From Taenia hydatigena (lineage: Eukaryota > Platyhelminthes > Cestoda > Cyclophyllidea > Taeniidae), in the NCBI GenBank assembly GCA_036345935.2, contig JADWOT020000001.1:31129062-31193061 (forward strand): a stretch of 64,000 nt of DNA, read 5' to 3'. A model generated the notes under the pieces. The model was given only the letters and a program-made list of their open reading frames with translations. It had not been told where the DNA came from and ran no database searches. Both the position numbers and the translations under genes were made by a program. Below are positions 47,695-59,540 of the stretch, piece after piece (position 1 is the stretch's first letter; each line of letters starts with the position of its first letter).

Positions 47695-48010
47695 AAAAAA
47701 TAAATGACGCTCTTCAGATCTTCCTGCACTGCTGACCTCTGCCTCAGTGAATTTCCCTGACCAAAAACCTACTTAACGCCTCTATAACTGACTCGCAGAC
47801 GAATTAGACCAACCAGTTACCAAGCGTACAAAAGACAAATTTTGTGGTTCAGCAGACATCGTCATTCAACACGGAGCCACTAGCTCATTGATGATTAGCT
47901 TACCGCACTTCCAGTGTATCGTTTAAGAGCCAGACAGCTGCCTAGCTTGCACCTTATTTCAGCCAAGCATTAACCAAATCACTTTCTAGCATTCATCTAC
48001 CACAGGAGGA
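47695..48010 (+). repeat. Family E fragment, left-arm orientation
   Basis: It matches 10838-11140 directly (GACGCTCTTCAGATCTTCCTGC at its start). Here it abuts the inverted F copy, a junction that does not exist in the main palindrome. Confidence 0.6.
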
Positions 48011-48544
48011 AGCCAGATGCTGCTCAGAGCAACCCTTCAACTTTATTTAGATTCATTTATTTAAGCGCCGTGCGTACGACGCCTGCTGCGATTTCATTTT
48101 ATCAAACAGACACAGCACAGAACTCTTGACAGACGAGAGCTAACAAGCAAGACGCCTTCACCTCCATCACTAGCACTGCAGCAGTGGCAGGGTCTCCACA
48201 TCGTACAACGAGGACTCCGTCGTGTAGTTTAAATCCACTGCAGAATTCCAATGCTCTTCACTCGTACGCAAGAAAATTTAAGCAGAAAAGGGCTTTTGTT
48301 TCTCTGTTACCTCTACATTTGAAGCACAACAAAAATACTTGCGATACTCGAATTTTGGGCGAACGTGATTGTAGTTAAACTGGTGAGGAAGAAGTGCTGC
48401 GTATTTATGGGGTGACAAAGCTATGTATGGTACATTTTTAACGGTATGTGCAAGACCTTCCATTCACACAAGTGAGGACACCCAATAAAACGCTGCACAG
48501 TAACTTCGGGCGTTGGCATCCATCTAGAACCATCGAGTTTTGAA

Positions 48545-48742
48545 GTGGTAAGGAATCTCATATTAAGAATACTTCTCATACCAACTTGCGTCGTGTATCC
48601 TGAGAAGGGGTGGGCAGCAATCATTTTAGTGTCACTTGTAACTATGTATTATCCTAATCGCACTTTTGTGTCGCCTCAGATTTTAGTCTGTGCTCTATGC
48701 CTGCAAGTGATGTTTTTAGCCTGTTTGATAAGGCGGCAGTAA
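48545..48742 (+). CDS. Hydrophobic ORF, 65 codons, no ATG start
   Basis: The frame opens at GTG and contains three hydrophobic stretches (around residues 5-18, 25-36 and 45-61) separated by charged turns such as PEKGW and PNRTF, as in a membrane protein exon. The first ATG is internal. A donor-like GGTAAGG lies at its very start. It may be an exon fragment or chance; no family recognised. Confidence 0.15.
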   Translation: MVRNLILRILLIPTCVVYPEKGWAAIILVSLVTMYYPNRTFVSPQILVCALCLQVMFLACLIRRQ

Positions 48743-48861
48743 GAGAAGAGAAAGTTAATAGTCAACTTTGTCTTATAGAGAAAGAAAACTACCAAAATCC
48801 ATGCGCTCAAACTATTCTACGACACTAATTGTTACACCAAACACCGTTGCAGAGATTACAC

Positions 48862-49055
48862 ATGACCGAGGAAGTTCGACTTGTCTTGACTTCCCTTTGC
48901 TTTTGCTTTACTATCAATCCGGTAATGTCTTCATCCTCTCATCTTGATTGCAGTGCATCTCATCGAATTCACTACCCATTTATCTCTATGCCAAACACGT
49001 CAGCAGTCATTTGATGCACTCGACAGGAAACGAATGCGTAAAAACCACAGCGTAG
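48862..49055 (+). CDS. Possible small secreted ORF with a 32-base intron
   Basis: The ATG at 48862 is followed by a hydrophobic run (LVLTSLCFCFTI). Read through, it ends after 50 codons. If GT at 48922 and AG at 48953 are used, a pyrimidine-rich 32-base intron is removed and a 53-codon frame ends at 49055. Such tiny introns are known in some flatworm genes. No homolog or promoter seen, so low confidence. Confidence 0.13.
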
Positions 49056-49410
49056 CTCACCACTGCAGCAAAACACTTGGCACATCAACCTTCTGCCAGG
49101 CAGCATTTTATCCACTTGAAAGGCGGATGAAACGTACTTTCGGTTAAGAGGGGTGATTGTACATTAGTACACACTTGCAGAGCATGGACGGTGATGGGCA
49201 CTAAGAAATTGCAGGACATTTTGTAATGCGTCAGAGATTAATGTGTGGCTAAACATGGGCAAGAGCGAATATCATTTCCCACCATCCTGATTTCCTTTAT
49301 CAAATCTGTCCAATCCAATGGCTTTAACAAGCCAAAGTAACATATGAAAGGAAAAGAAATAAGTGGGTCTGACTAATTTAAAGAGGGTAGATGAGTGTAT
49401 AAAACAGCAA

Positions 49411-49560
49411 ATGCTTTTTACTGTTTGCGTGCTGTCTTTGCAAGCCGCTACTCGAAGTGGCACATGCCCCAATCTGTGTTCATTAAGACTAATTCCACTA
49501 ACTCTTCCTCCTCTACTTTGCCGCGCTGATGTTGAGGCATCTTGGCAGAATGGAGCATGA
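49411..49560 (+). CDS. Short ORF with signal-like start, 49 codons
   Basis: The ATG at 49411 opens MLFTVCVLSLQAATRSG, a plausible signal peptide, followed by a short cysteine-containing tail (TCPNLC). However, TATAAAA lies only seven bases upstream, which is too close for a promoter. The same DNA recurs diverged at 50.6 kb without the frame. Doubtful. Confidence 0.12.
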   Translation: MLFTVCVLSLQAATRSGTCPNLCSLRLIPLTLPPLLCRADVEASWQNGA

Positions 49561-49620
49561 TGTAGTGCTCACGAGTCCTAGTTACGCCTGTGATGTAAAG
49601 ATGGTGCAATCAGGTAGTGA

Positions 49621-49794
49621 ATGAGCACATCCAAGTATCTCAGTGAGTTCACTAAGGCGATTGATGCAACGGCAAACAGAATTCTCATTACTTGCATACG
49701 AAATTTGATCTACCAAGTAAATGGAAAAGTGCAAAAATTGTTAGAAGAGATTAGGTCGAAACGGATGTACACAGAATTTTGTTGCCGCATATGA
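49621..49794 (+). CDS. Short helical ORF, 57 codons
   Basis: The ATG at 49621, directly after an in-frame TGA, opens a frame beginning MSTSKYLSEFTKAIDATANR and continuing with a heptad-like, charged helical stretch (VQKLLEEIRSKR). There is no signal peptide. It lies just past the first unit of the diverged tandem duplication. Composition is protein-like, but length is within chance. Confidence 0.18.
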   Translation: MSTSKYLSEFTKAIDATANRILITCIRNLIYQVNGKVQKLLEEIRSKRMYTEFCCRI

Positions 49795-50656
49795 ACAATA
49801 TTTATCCGTTTGCATCCGCCAATGCGTATCCACTCTACAACTCACTTTGTAACACTTCGTGCATTTGACAGGAAATTTGTGACAGCAGACTAAACAGCCG
49901 CATTCCACTGAACTTCAATGCGTTTGCACTCAATTAACTTCATATGAAGCCGTCGATACCACTTTGACTGCGACGTCTTCCTCCACCACCAATGCCGCTG
50001 TCAATTCCTATAGTATTGCATCATTCATCAGAGTAATGCATGCAGGCTATACTTCACAATCGAACACAATGCAAAGGGATACAATTATGTGGGATAGGAA
50101 CCGACTGTACGAAATAGCGCAAACGGGTGAGCAAGAGTAGTGGAGGCGATTGAAAGAATTGCAGTTGATCGAAATGTTACAAAGTGTGCCAGCGGCTCCG
50201 AGCGTTCCACATCAGTCACCTACGCATGTACTGACCCGGATTGGCGTAGCATAACCTCAGTGGTGTTCGAATCCACGGGCATCCACGCGAAGCAACCGCT
50301 GGCACCTACCGGATGTTCACTGCTTACATTTCTTACCCTCAACTTTCCTTACTAGCTGTGCTACTCTTAGTAACTCATTGCGATTTCTTCCTCTTTGCTC
50401 CTGTCAGATTTCTGATGAAACGCATTTTGAGCACAAGGGGAAAAGTACCGTTTTTTCGACTACAAATATGTACCCCTAGACGTTAACAGTACCCAAATTA
50501 GTGACAGAATTTTGCTTCCCACTGATCTTTGCATTTCGGTAAGTGAACCTGTGCGTCCAAGCAAAGTACATAAAATGAAGGGTGTTGCGTCCACACCTTT
50601 GTGTTATCTTTCTTCTCAAGTAGCATTGCTGCTCGAGTTGGCACGTTGCAATCTTG

Positions 50657-50663
50657 TATAAAA
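50657..50663 (+). promoter_or_regulatory. TATA box candidate
   Basis: TATAAAAGG is followed about 30 bases later by a pyrimidine-rich stretch (CCTCTTCCTTCTCTTTGTC) that could hold an initiator. No ORF begins at a suitable distance, so a non-coding transcript or an exon with a long leader would be needed. Confidence 0.2.
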
Positions 50664-50899
50664 GGGCTCATTCCATAGCCTCTTCCTTCTCTTTGTCGCT
50701 GCTACCCATGTGGCTCACTAACAGTCAGGGAACTAGCGATGCTGCCAGAGTGATGGGATGGCATGCAGAAGGAATACGTGCTCCAGAACTCAGCCTACAC
50801 CTCTGACTCAAAGGGGACCAACGCCAGAGTAACTGTGCGCAAACAAGTAGTCAAATGCGTTAATTGTAGTAATTGGTTTACTAGAGCACAGAGTCAACA

Positions 50900-51091
50900 T
50901 TAAATGAGCGCTAAAGAGCAAATTGTTGCAATCCTTTGCGACGAGGTATTTGCAGAATGTACAACAGTTACTGCTCTACCGTCACAGATGCGTCTTGACG
51001 GATTTTCACTATCATGAATCCTGCCCTGTAGAAGATCCTCAGTATTTTTAACTGCCTTCTCTATGATGTCGATACGTGAACTTAGCTGCAT
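50900..51091 (-). CDS. Short helical ORF, 63 codons, unrecognised
   Basis: From the ATG at 51091 the protein starts MQLSSRIDIIEKAVKNTEDL, a good candidate for a coiled coil, and continues polar to the end. A CAG at the beginning could also be a splice acceptor, which would make this a terminal exon. No repeat partner or family recognised. Confidence 0.18.
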   Translation of the reverse strand: MQLSSRIDIIEKAVKNTEDLLQGRIHDSENPSRRICDGRAVTVVHSANTSSQRIATICSLALI

Positions 51092-51669
51092 TTCCAACAA
51101 TCAGTCAGCCATTCATTGAAACGATTAAAGCTTTACAGGATTGAGTGAAGTAGAAATTGTGAATTAATTTATGATCAAAATGAATGTATTTTAAATGAAT
51201 TTAATGAAGTAGATTCTTACGCACGCAGGATCGACTGTAACCATGCCTGATAAATAATCTTAGGAGCTACAATCCTTAAATAACTAATGTGGTTGCATCT
51301 GTGCGTTTTCAGATGATACCATCGACATCACCCCATCCACCTCACATTCCAATGCAGTAATACATGCAGCCGGTGCTGCGCAACCGAAGGCAATGCAATG
51401 CGATGCAATTGGACACGATGTGGTAAAAAATTATTAAACTGCACAAGCTGGCACAAATGAGTGAAGGAAAATTTAGGATAATGGAGAGGCTCAGAGTAAG
51501 ATGAAGTAAATTATGGAGGAGTGAATTGCCGTAAAGTAGAGCAGCAACTCTAGTGTTTCAGCACTGTCACCATTGCGCCTCCTGTAGCATATCCCAGATG
51601 AGCATTCGCGCTCTTAATTCTCTACACGTCGTGATTACAAAGGCTATAATAACTCACCCACAGCAGAAA

Positions 51670-51924
51670 CTAGGTGTAAACCGTAATTTTATTAAATGCG
51701 TGCCTAGGAAGTAGTACCGATGTTTTGCAATCTTGGCAAATATGGATATTGTTGTACAAAGTTGACCCAATCATTGAGTGATGAATTGGGTGCTTCTCTG
51801 GATTGTAGTGCTGATAGCACAAGAAAAAGGGATTGGAAAGACGCGTCCAAGTAAAGGCCGACTTATAGGAGCCTTCAGATGAATGTTCGAAAATAATTGC
51901 AGAAGAGTGTTTGGTCACAGACAT
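51670..51924 (-). CDS. ORF of 84 codons, unrecognised
   Basis: An ATG-initiated minus-strand frame opens MSVTKHSSAIIFEHSSEGSY and contains an FFLCYQHYN segment and an ICQDC pair. No signal peptide, no domain recognised. A plus-strand frame from 51883 overlaps its start. It adjoins the family E copy beginning at 52015. Confidence 0.17.
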   Translation of the reverse strand: MSVTKHSSAIIFEHSSEGSYKSAFTWTRLSNPFFLCYQHYNPEKHPIHHSMIGSTLYNNIHICQDCKTSVLLPRHAFNKITVYT

Positions 51925-52014
51925 AACGCGAGTCGCTGTAGCAAATGCACATCAAAGGTAGAATTCGTCTCAAATACCAAAATGTTAACGCTATTTGCTG
52001 TCACATACGCACCT

Positions 52015-53130
52015 GCCTATCTGCGTTGGTTTGCGGTGTTAACACAAGTGCCAGTTGACGTGTCAAATGGATCGCGCCTGCAGTTGGTAGCATGAAATAG
52101 GCTGCGAAATGGAATAAGTCACCGGCCAAGAAGCGATCTGCACTATTCAATCACTCGGCTAACACACGGTGCATGCTGCAGTGGCAGGGGCGATCACTCA
52201 AAATAACCGATTTTGAAGGTAACTTCTAAGCGAAACTCTAAGTGATCTGATGCAGCAACGTAGTATAAGAAGTTCACTTAAAACTAAAGTGGCGCAGAAA
52301 ACGAATAAACTGGTTACTTTAACGTCCTCTTGCTCTTCTTGGGTGAGCGTCCTAGCTCTCGTCTGCTAAGAGTCCCTTGTTGTGTGTGTGATTGCCTAAG
52401 CCATAAATTTAAGGGGACACTCGTTTAGTTCCTGTTAGGATCATAGCAAGGTAGGAAACAGAGCAATGTCTGAGTTGGCCACGGTGCAACCTATTTAAAT
52501 GGCTGGCTAGGTGGTTGACAGGGAGACCAGTAGTCATGGGCAGCTTTTTTTCCCGACCAGCGATTCTGTGTGAGTAGATGGCCAAGTTCGAAAGTTAGCC
52601 AGCAACGTGTACCAACATTAGTCCAGTAGCGTCTTAAATCCAAGTCACCGACTAGTTACTACTTTCCGCACCTGGCGAACCAGTGCGCCACCAAAATTGG
52701 TGCCATCTTAATTCACACTAAAGGCGTCATCGTTAATTTAAGCATCGCATACTCACGCCACAACAGTGATCTTCAGGTTGCTAGTGCTGTCTACCTTGGG
52801 TAAAGATATTACATCACCTTGTGCCCTTCGTGTGTTGTCTCGCGGATCGGCAGTCCAATTCGCCTGATGATGGTATAGTCGGAAAGCGAATTGGTCTGAG
52901 CACTGCTTTTCAGCGCTTACCTGCAATGCGACACAACCCTCATCAATCTTCCTCGTTAATCAAGCCAACGGCTAGAAGTGCTTGCTACCTGCTCTCACTC
53001 TGCTTTTTTTGAGAGAATGCAACGCGAGACTGCCTGTATATTAAGAGATTGTCTGGAGGAAGCGATCGAACGAAGGACCAAAACCGGAGGACTTCGGTCT
53101 ATCAAAGTCACATTTAGTTGCACTTGAGGT
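52015..53130 (-). repeat. Family E, third copy (right-arm orientation)
   Basis: It is collinear with 15175-16388, including GCATGCTGCAGTGGC and ATTGTCTGGAGGAAGCG. It is more diverged than the two palindrome arms are from each other, so it can serve as an outgroup for dating the arm identity. Confidence 0.65.
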
Positions 53131-55520
53131 CAGTGTTTTCCTTCGTGTCTCCTCTGCGATCCCCTTTTTCTTTACCCCATAGTGTGATCGCTAAATCGTG
53201 CTCTTCTTTCCATATCCTCTGGAGCTGAAGAGTGATGAGTAAGCAAAGAAACTACAATCGCTGGTGTCTTGATGGGCAGTCAGGGGATGAATAAGGCTTC
53301 TTGGTCTCACTCTTCTCACTGCATGGGAATGGAGGCCAAGGAGGGAGGACAAGCACCAAACCTATTGTACATCCTCGTGAATTCGCTAGTAAACTATTGC
53401 TATTGCATACAGTAAATGCACACACGGGTGCAGTCCCGTTCTGTCTGGATGCCATTCCTACACCAAAGTTAATCTAGACCGTAAAAAAATGGTCTTATTA
53501 AGGTTTATCATCATGGTGCATATCTTCCATTGCACCAGACGATCGCCCAGTTACGAGATAGGAGATGCTAGAACAATGGCACTGATTCAATTAAATCTGG
53601 CTTGTGGTCTCTCTTTGCTATGTAATGTTCATCATTTTGCTGGCAGTGGAAGGTGAGCAGAACCGATCCAATGCACTAATCTGATGGATAAATAAAGACA
53701 ATGCGCACTGATGGTGACCAATGATAGTGGATGGCGGGAAAGGTAACCAGGTGATGAGGTAACAGTGCTGTTGCATTAATGGGTCACTTTCTTTCATTGA
53801 AAGGCCTAGATCCAATGAAGGTAATCAACTTATATCATTAACGCTGCTCGTAAAGCAGTCAGTGCTGGTAAGAATATTGTCTGCGTTTAAGGAATAGGAA
53901 AAGAGGAAAGAGAAAGTAGCTGAAGTGGTACTCACAACGACCTCTCACTAACAGGTGGTCCGAGTCAACTGCAAACACCTTCAAAAGGCTGCTTTGTGCA
54001 TAAACAAGCAAACTTAGTTCATTAATTAATCAACCACGGTGCTTGTGAGTGTGCGCTGGTGCTGAAAATGGAGTTGAACCTGCCAAGCGCAAGTTGACTG
54101 CATTGCAGCAGTCAAGTCTAAATAGATAAAAACGGTGCACAAGGCGATTTCCTGGCCGACAATGCCACTATGTAACTAAAGTGTAAAAATTGCGAAGTGG
54201 CTGGTTCAACGCTCAGAGGAGATAAGCTGGAGAGTTAAGTCCGTGATTAGTTGCACAGAGCGTTCGACGAACGCGTTTCTTGCCATGAATTTGTAGTTAT
54301 CTGCCTTCGAACGCTCGCTACCTGTTCTCACTCTATGCGTTCTAAGGGAATAAATGCAATCGGAGCTCTTTGCATACTCAAAAGAATGGGGAGGCACCCA
54401 AGTGATTAGTGACTTGCTATTTATTGTGGAAGGATGCTGTTGCACCCACACCTCCCTTTGCTGTCCGAAAAGCGCGTATGTAGAAAAGTGGAAGGGCAAA
54501 ACTCACTGTGTCCCAATCAAAAACGTTGACCATGTGTCGACCACCTTCACGAAAGATAAGTATTTTCCCAAACCGCTCTGCACAGGTGAGTTCCGACAAT
54601 GTTTACTTAGAATATTACCAATGTATTAACAAGATTGATGCTTCAAAAAGTCGCTAAGGCACCTCTGATGCAGCGACGGAACATCATTCACCTTGACTAT
54701 CCCACACACCATCTATTCACTCACCACATCGCCTTCTCATCATCACGATGCTCAATTCTCCTTAACCTGTTGCTACATGACGCGGAAAGATTTCACCTGT
54801 GTACATTCGTAGTTGTTAGCTACTCGGAGGAGAGCAAGAGCTGAGTCAAGTCCACTCACCGACTCAGTCACCTGCCCCGCTTCGTCTTTTCCATACAACC
54901 TAAGTCAAACCACGATTTGGAAGAAAGACAAATTTTAAACAGTTTCTACGGTGTCTATTTATTTTAAATCACCATGCTAACATCCAGATCGCAGTCAAAT
55001 AATGGTGCTGAAGATTCCACTGGCGATTCATGGTCATTGTTGGCATGATTGATGCAAATGGGAGGAGGTGGAGACGCATACCTTCTACGCTGGCTGAATA
55101 GCAGCATGGAATTGTTGGAAATAGTATCCTTAAATAAAGGAAGTTTTTGATAAGCATGAGTCTCGTTTCGGAACCCTCGTCTTCATCTATCATGGAGGGA
55201 GAAGTATGCACTGTGAGGGATGATAACCCTCACCAGTATGTTCCGTTTATTACATCGCCAACGATGAAGACTAACACCCACCTGCATTCCTCTTACTCGT
55301 CTCAAGGAAGTGAGAATCAAGAAGGAGTCGATAAATGTCAATCTCTCGCACACTTTAAAGCAGGTAGCGCACGCCTGCCTACTCAAAGCAGGTAGACTGT
55401 GCAGACATTGCCTGTTCCGTAACTGAGCCGAAAATGAGTGCAAAACAGAGGCACACAATGGTTGCATACCCTACGGAGGCCACATGCATACAGCACCAAT
55501 GCACACCGTCTGAGGCACAG
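53131..55520. other. No supported gene; one family A module
   Basis: A palindrome GTTCGACGAAC (54262-54272) marks a family A module. The segment 53940-54000 resembles 13622-13690 and 60340-60400. The frame at 54354-54629 is open for 91 codons without a recognised product and overlaps two minus-strand frames. Confidence 0.35.
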
Positions 55521-55529
55521 CTGCTACGT

Positions 55530-56160
55530 AGAGGCTGCTGTCAGCAGTAGTGTACCAGCATGTCCGCGGAGGCGTGCCAGTAGGCTCCATGTTCATTTTT
55601 TCCTATCTGATTTTCGATTCCTTGAAAGCAGTGGATTAAATGCAGGTTGGTATCAATCTCCTTCGTGGGTGACAGGATGAATGGGGCAGGGTGATGAGGA
55701 TTAACCACCGCCTCATCCACTAATGAGGTCGCATGTCCAGCCGCATCAGCACGTCGGCCCAATCGCTATACATACGCTTGACTAAGTAGTCCCCACTGTT
55801 AGGCGAGAAGCTTTCGGCGAACACGCATCCGTCATTCGTATGCGAGGAAGAGGTGAACTCTCAGGACTAGCATAACACACATCACTCTGCTTCTTTCATT
55901 ACATCACCATCGCAGAGTGCCACCTGCCTACTCTTTCGCTACTCGATACGAGGATGTGGAAGTCTAAGATAAAAGATTAGTGAACTACCTATGATATGTT
56001 GCATTAAAATTGATTAGAGGTAGAGATTAAATGGCCACAATCTAGTTACCTATGCGATTACATCTGTCCGACAAGCTGATTTTGTGGCAGATAGGCATAA
56101 AAAGACGTCTCGCTGACTCATTTTGTGGTCCAAAATTATTGTCGTCACCGAAATGTGGGA
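55530..56160 (+). repeat. Family G duplication, copy 2
   Basis: This is the direct counterpart of 31760-32420, with matching order through the inverted A-like module near 55780-55820. Confidence 0.65.
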
Positions 56161-56560
56161 AGTGAAACTAGCACTTGATGTGGCTAAAAATTTAGTTGAA
56201 TCATACCGCAATGCTAGAGTGAAAGAGGACAGAAAGTAAGGAGCACTAGCAACCAAGCAGCAAAAACTAAAAAGAAAAATTTAAATTGACAGGAACACCT
56301 CTGCTGTCACCATGTCACTAGGTTGACTGCGTCGCGAAAGCAGTTCATTAGTGCAAAGGCTAGGTACGTACAGAAGAAGGCTGTGCAGACTACTTCATCG
56401 TCCGATAGCGTCATCACCAAACTACCGAAAGATGAAACTTGCGACGGTGTAGCTGCCTTATCTGTCTTCGACGAGAAGACGAGGACTTGGAAATGAGTTG
56501 CAAGCGTAACAGCATCCAATCACTCGAGCGTGCCAGACGCGAGTAGATGGATTATACGGA
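56161..56560 (+). repeat. Family C fragment, direct
   Basis: It matches 33650-34070 and 7260-7640. It directly follows family G here, as an abrupt junction. Confidence 0.5.
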
Positions 56561-56784
56561 CGGCCTCCAGACAGAGCAAAGCTGTTCCCTTGTGTGCATT
56601 TACCGGGCGAAATGGCCGCAGTTTGCTAACGTATTCGCGAAAGTGTATAATAGATTAAGCGGTTGCCGCATCCACCTTGGCATTCGTTTTGATGTGATGA
56701 AAAGATTAGGCTAAGAAGTCTCATTCACTCATTGTCAGCCCTCATATCTTCAGTGATTTTAGTGCCTTCGCCTACTCACTACTA

Positions 56785-59270
56785 CGCAGGTGCAGAAGAA
56801 GCGGTTGAAGCGCAAGATGTAGCGCAATCACTTTTTTGAATCATGCGATCATTCAAAATGGTTAGGAGCTGGCGGTTAGTAAAGAAGGGACAAATGAGGA
56901 CACTTGATCCCCACTCGTCATTGCACCAAAGAAGCTTTAGTGCTGAGTTTGCTACACATTTTGATGGATTTGTTGATTTCTGTGACTGCATTCGCGCATA
57001 CGTTTGTCATCGTCTTCCGCATAGGTTTTATTTCCTCAAAAAGACTAGGGTGAGCGCAGACAGGGAACATTCTTCATCGGTGATATGATGCTAGTTCAGT
57101 GAGCACTTTACTTCCTTAAAGAAAGATGACGACGATTCGGTAGCTAGAGACGTGTTCGTCGAACGCATCTCGTCCAACTCTGAGGACTAATTAGCTAAAG
57201 CGTATATAATGCAAACGTGTTGACCTGACGAAGTGGCTACACATCCGTCTCCACTAATGATGCTGCGGTCAGTCTGGCCGTAGAATTGAGCAGTGCTGCA
57301 ACAGCACCAATCGCATTAACAGTGGCGGTAGAGCAACAGCACCGGTTCTGGATACTGATACTCACCTACTTCCAATCTACTCGTTTTGATTGAATGAAGA
57401 CCAAGTAAGGAAAGACGAACTCCGCACCTTTACACACCCTTGCGAATGCTGCCTCGATAAGTTTTGGGACTCGATGAACTTTGTCCTCACAAGCATCCAG
57501 TGAAAATCACCGTCTCATGTCGATGCGTACACTTCTTGCATGATTGATGTCATGGGAGGTGTCCTTTCGACCCAAGCGAGTTCTCGTAGTCTTCGCGGCC
57601 TTAGGGATCCACTGGGCACAGAGGAGGCAAGAAAAAACAAGCGTAAAAGTCTTTCTCGTCTCACTGCTTGTCAGTTTTTAGCTCTCGTGGTTTCGTCTGC
57701 AAGAATGCCGTGTAATGCCTGTTTTAACAACGCCCCAAGCGGCATCAACCACATCAATTGAAAGCGAATTCTCGAAGTAATAAAATGAAAACATATCGTA
57801 AAGAGCTGATCGCAATGCGTGCAAAGGGAAGGATTTCGTCTTCCCTTCTTGATCTTTACCCTCTTGAAACAAGCAGAGTGTGAGCGGCTGGTACACAAAG
57901 CCTCATAGAATCCAATTGCTCGAGTCTGGCGCGCTCGGGTTATTGGAAGCTGCTGCGCACGCAGTTCATTTTCAAATCCTCCTCTTCTTGTCGACGACAG
58001 ACAGAGCAGTCACATCGCTGCAATATTCATGCTTCAGTGACTTTGCGACGCTGCTATCAAAGGCAGAAATAGTCTGCGTGGCCTTCTTCTGCACGTACCG
58101 AGGCTGCGCATTAGTGAACTGCTGCTACCTGATGGCATAATGACATTAGAAGTGTTGCTGTCAATTTAAATTAAATTTGATACAGGTTTTCTTGCCCTAT
58201 TTTGATGTTTGGCTGCTCGTGCCTCTTACCTTTTACCCGCTTTAACTATGGCATAGTGGTATGATTCAAATCTAGTTTCGTCCAATTCAAGTGCTAATTT
58301 TCATTATCCATTTTGGGAAGCATGGAATAAAGGGGAATGGGATAAGCAACGGTGCTCTAGAGTGGGTAGGTGAGTATGTGTGAGGGATGCCATAGTGACC
58401 TGTAAGAGGTGGTCAGGATTAATCAAATAAGTTTGAAAAGGAAGCAGTAATTAATGCGGGTAATTCACTAGAATCACCAATATGCACAACGTTTGCCTCC
58501 TCTCAATTTCGCTTCACTCGTTAGCATCGAATTGTCGTCTATCTCTCCCACTAGCCAAATGCCATCGCACTCGATGACTTCACACCTCCCAGGGGGTCGT
58601 AGGAATGAAGTCTGTGACAAACTGGACAAAGTTGTTTGCCTAGCCAGCATAGGCATAGACATAGATACAGGGGGGTGACTACCTCAGGTTAAATGAATTC
58701 TCTAGCGGTTTCATAATCCATTTTAACAACTTTTACAATTCAGTAGTTGTTGAAGCAGTGCCTGATCGTACTATTTGCAGCAGACAACCTCTCAGCATTC
58801 CGGCTACCCGCAGTCAATCCAGCACTAAACTCTCGGATTTCGACAAGGTGAATGACACTTTCGCATCACTGGAACCTGGTCAGGAAATGCAGCACCGATA
58901 GCTAAAAATAAAAAACACTTGATTTTCGTTGGAAAAGACTTGCCTAACAGAGGGATCAAGTGATCAAGACGGACGCCTCAAGACGAGGAGACAATGGCTT
59001 ACACTGGGTTCGCCTCTATGCCAAGCCATTTTATGGGCTACATTGAGCCACAGTTGCGTTGGAAGTATAGGCCGAAATGAGGGAACTCATAATATGCAAA
59101 TTCATCACCATTGGGTGGTAAGGTAAACAAACCTCATGTTCTCAAATTTCACTGATGGTATCGACGCACTCCAGAGAACATTGACAAAGTTACGCAATCG
59201 CTAGCTGTTGGTTAGGCAGATTTTCAGTTGGTTTGCTGCTCTGAATAGCCACGCACACACCAACTTGAGC
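56785..59270 (-). repeat. Family A plus C, copy collinear with right palindrome flank
   Basis: It matches 16400-18130 in the same orientation, with the palindrome at 57154-57164 and the TATATAATGC stretch after it, then continues with sequence inverse to 6250-6900. Frames such as 57540-57761 are not shared across copies. Confidence 0.65.
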
Positions 59271-59540
59271 GACAGAATGGCAGGCTGCCTTTCGTGCGGA
59301 TTTGAGTGACACTACGCACTCACTGATACAGCTGACTGGCCGACTGGCTGACCAATCTGCAATCTCGGCCGGCCAGCCACACAGAATCGTTTTACAGAGA
59401 AGGAACCTGAGAATAACTGCTAGTCTACCTTCGTTAACCACCTAGCTTGTCAGCTAAAAGTAGCTTGGAACCCAGCCAACTCAAACATTGCTTGATTTTT
59501 AGCAGAAGCTAATCGGAGGGGCTAGTAAACCCTGTTTGGA
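59271..59540 (+). repeat. Family E fragment, left-arm outer part
   Basis: It resembles 9770-9920 directly, with several GGCTGGC/CCAGCCA words. Confidence 0.4.

Larger units (their letters stand above)
48011..52014. other. Apparently single-copy island
   Basis: I found none of the interspersed families in this 4 kb. The best internal structure is a diverged tandem duplication: 49120-49560 resembles 50410-50770 (shared words include GATGAAACG, CTCGAAGTGGCAC/CTCGAGTTGGCAC and ATTCCA followed by CTCTTCC). A TATAAAA lies at 50657-50663. The short ORFs listed separately lie here. Confidence 0.4.

Noticed and set aside
49398..49404. TATAAAA as promoter of the 49411 ORF
   Set aside because: It lies seven bases before the ATG, so a start site about 30 bases downstream would fall inside the ORF.
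50221..50290. tRNA-like B-box (GTTCGAATCC) in possible tRNA
   Set aside because: No matching A-box or cloverleaf could be built around it. Similar TTCGAATCC words at 20975 and 45560 also lack a cloverleaf.
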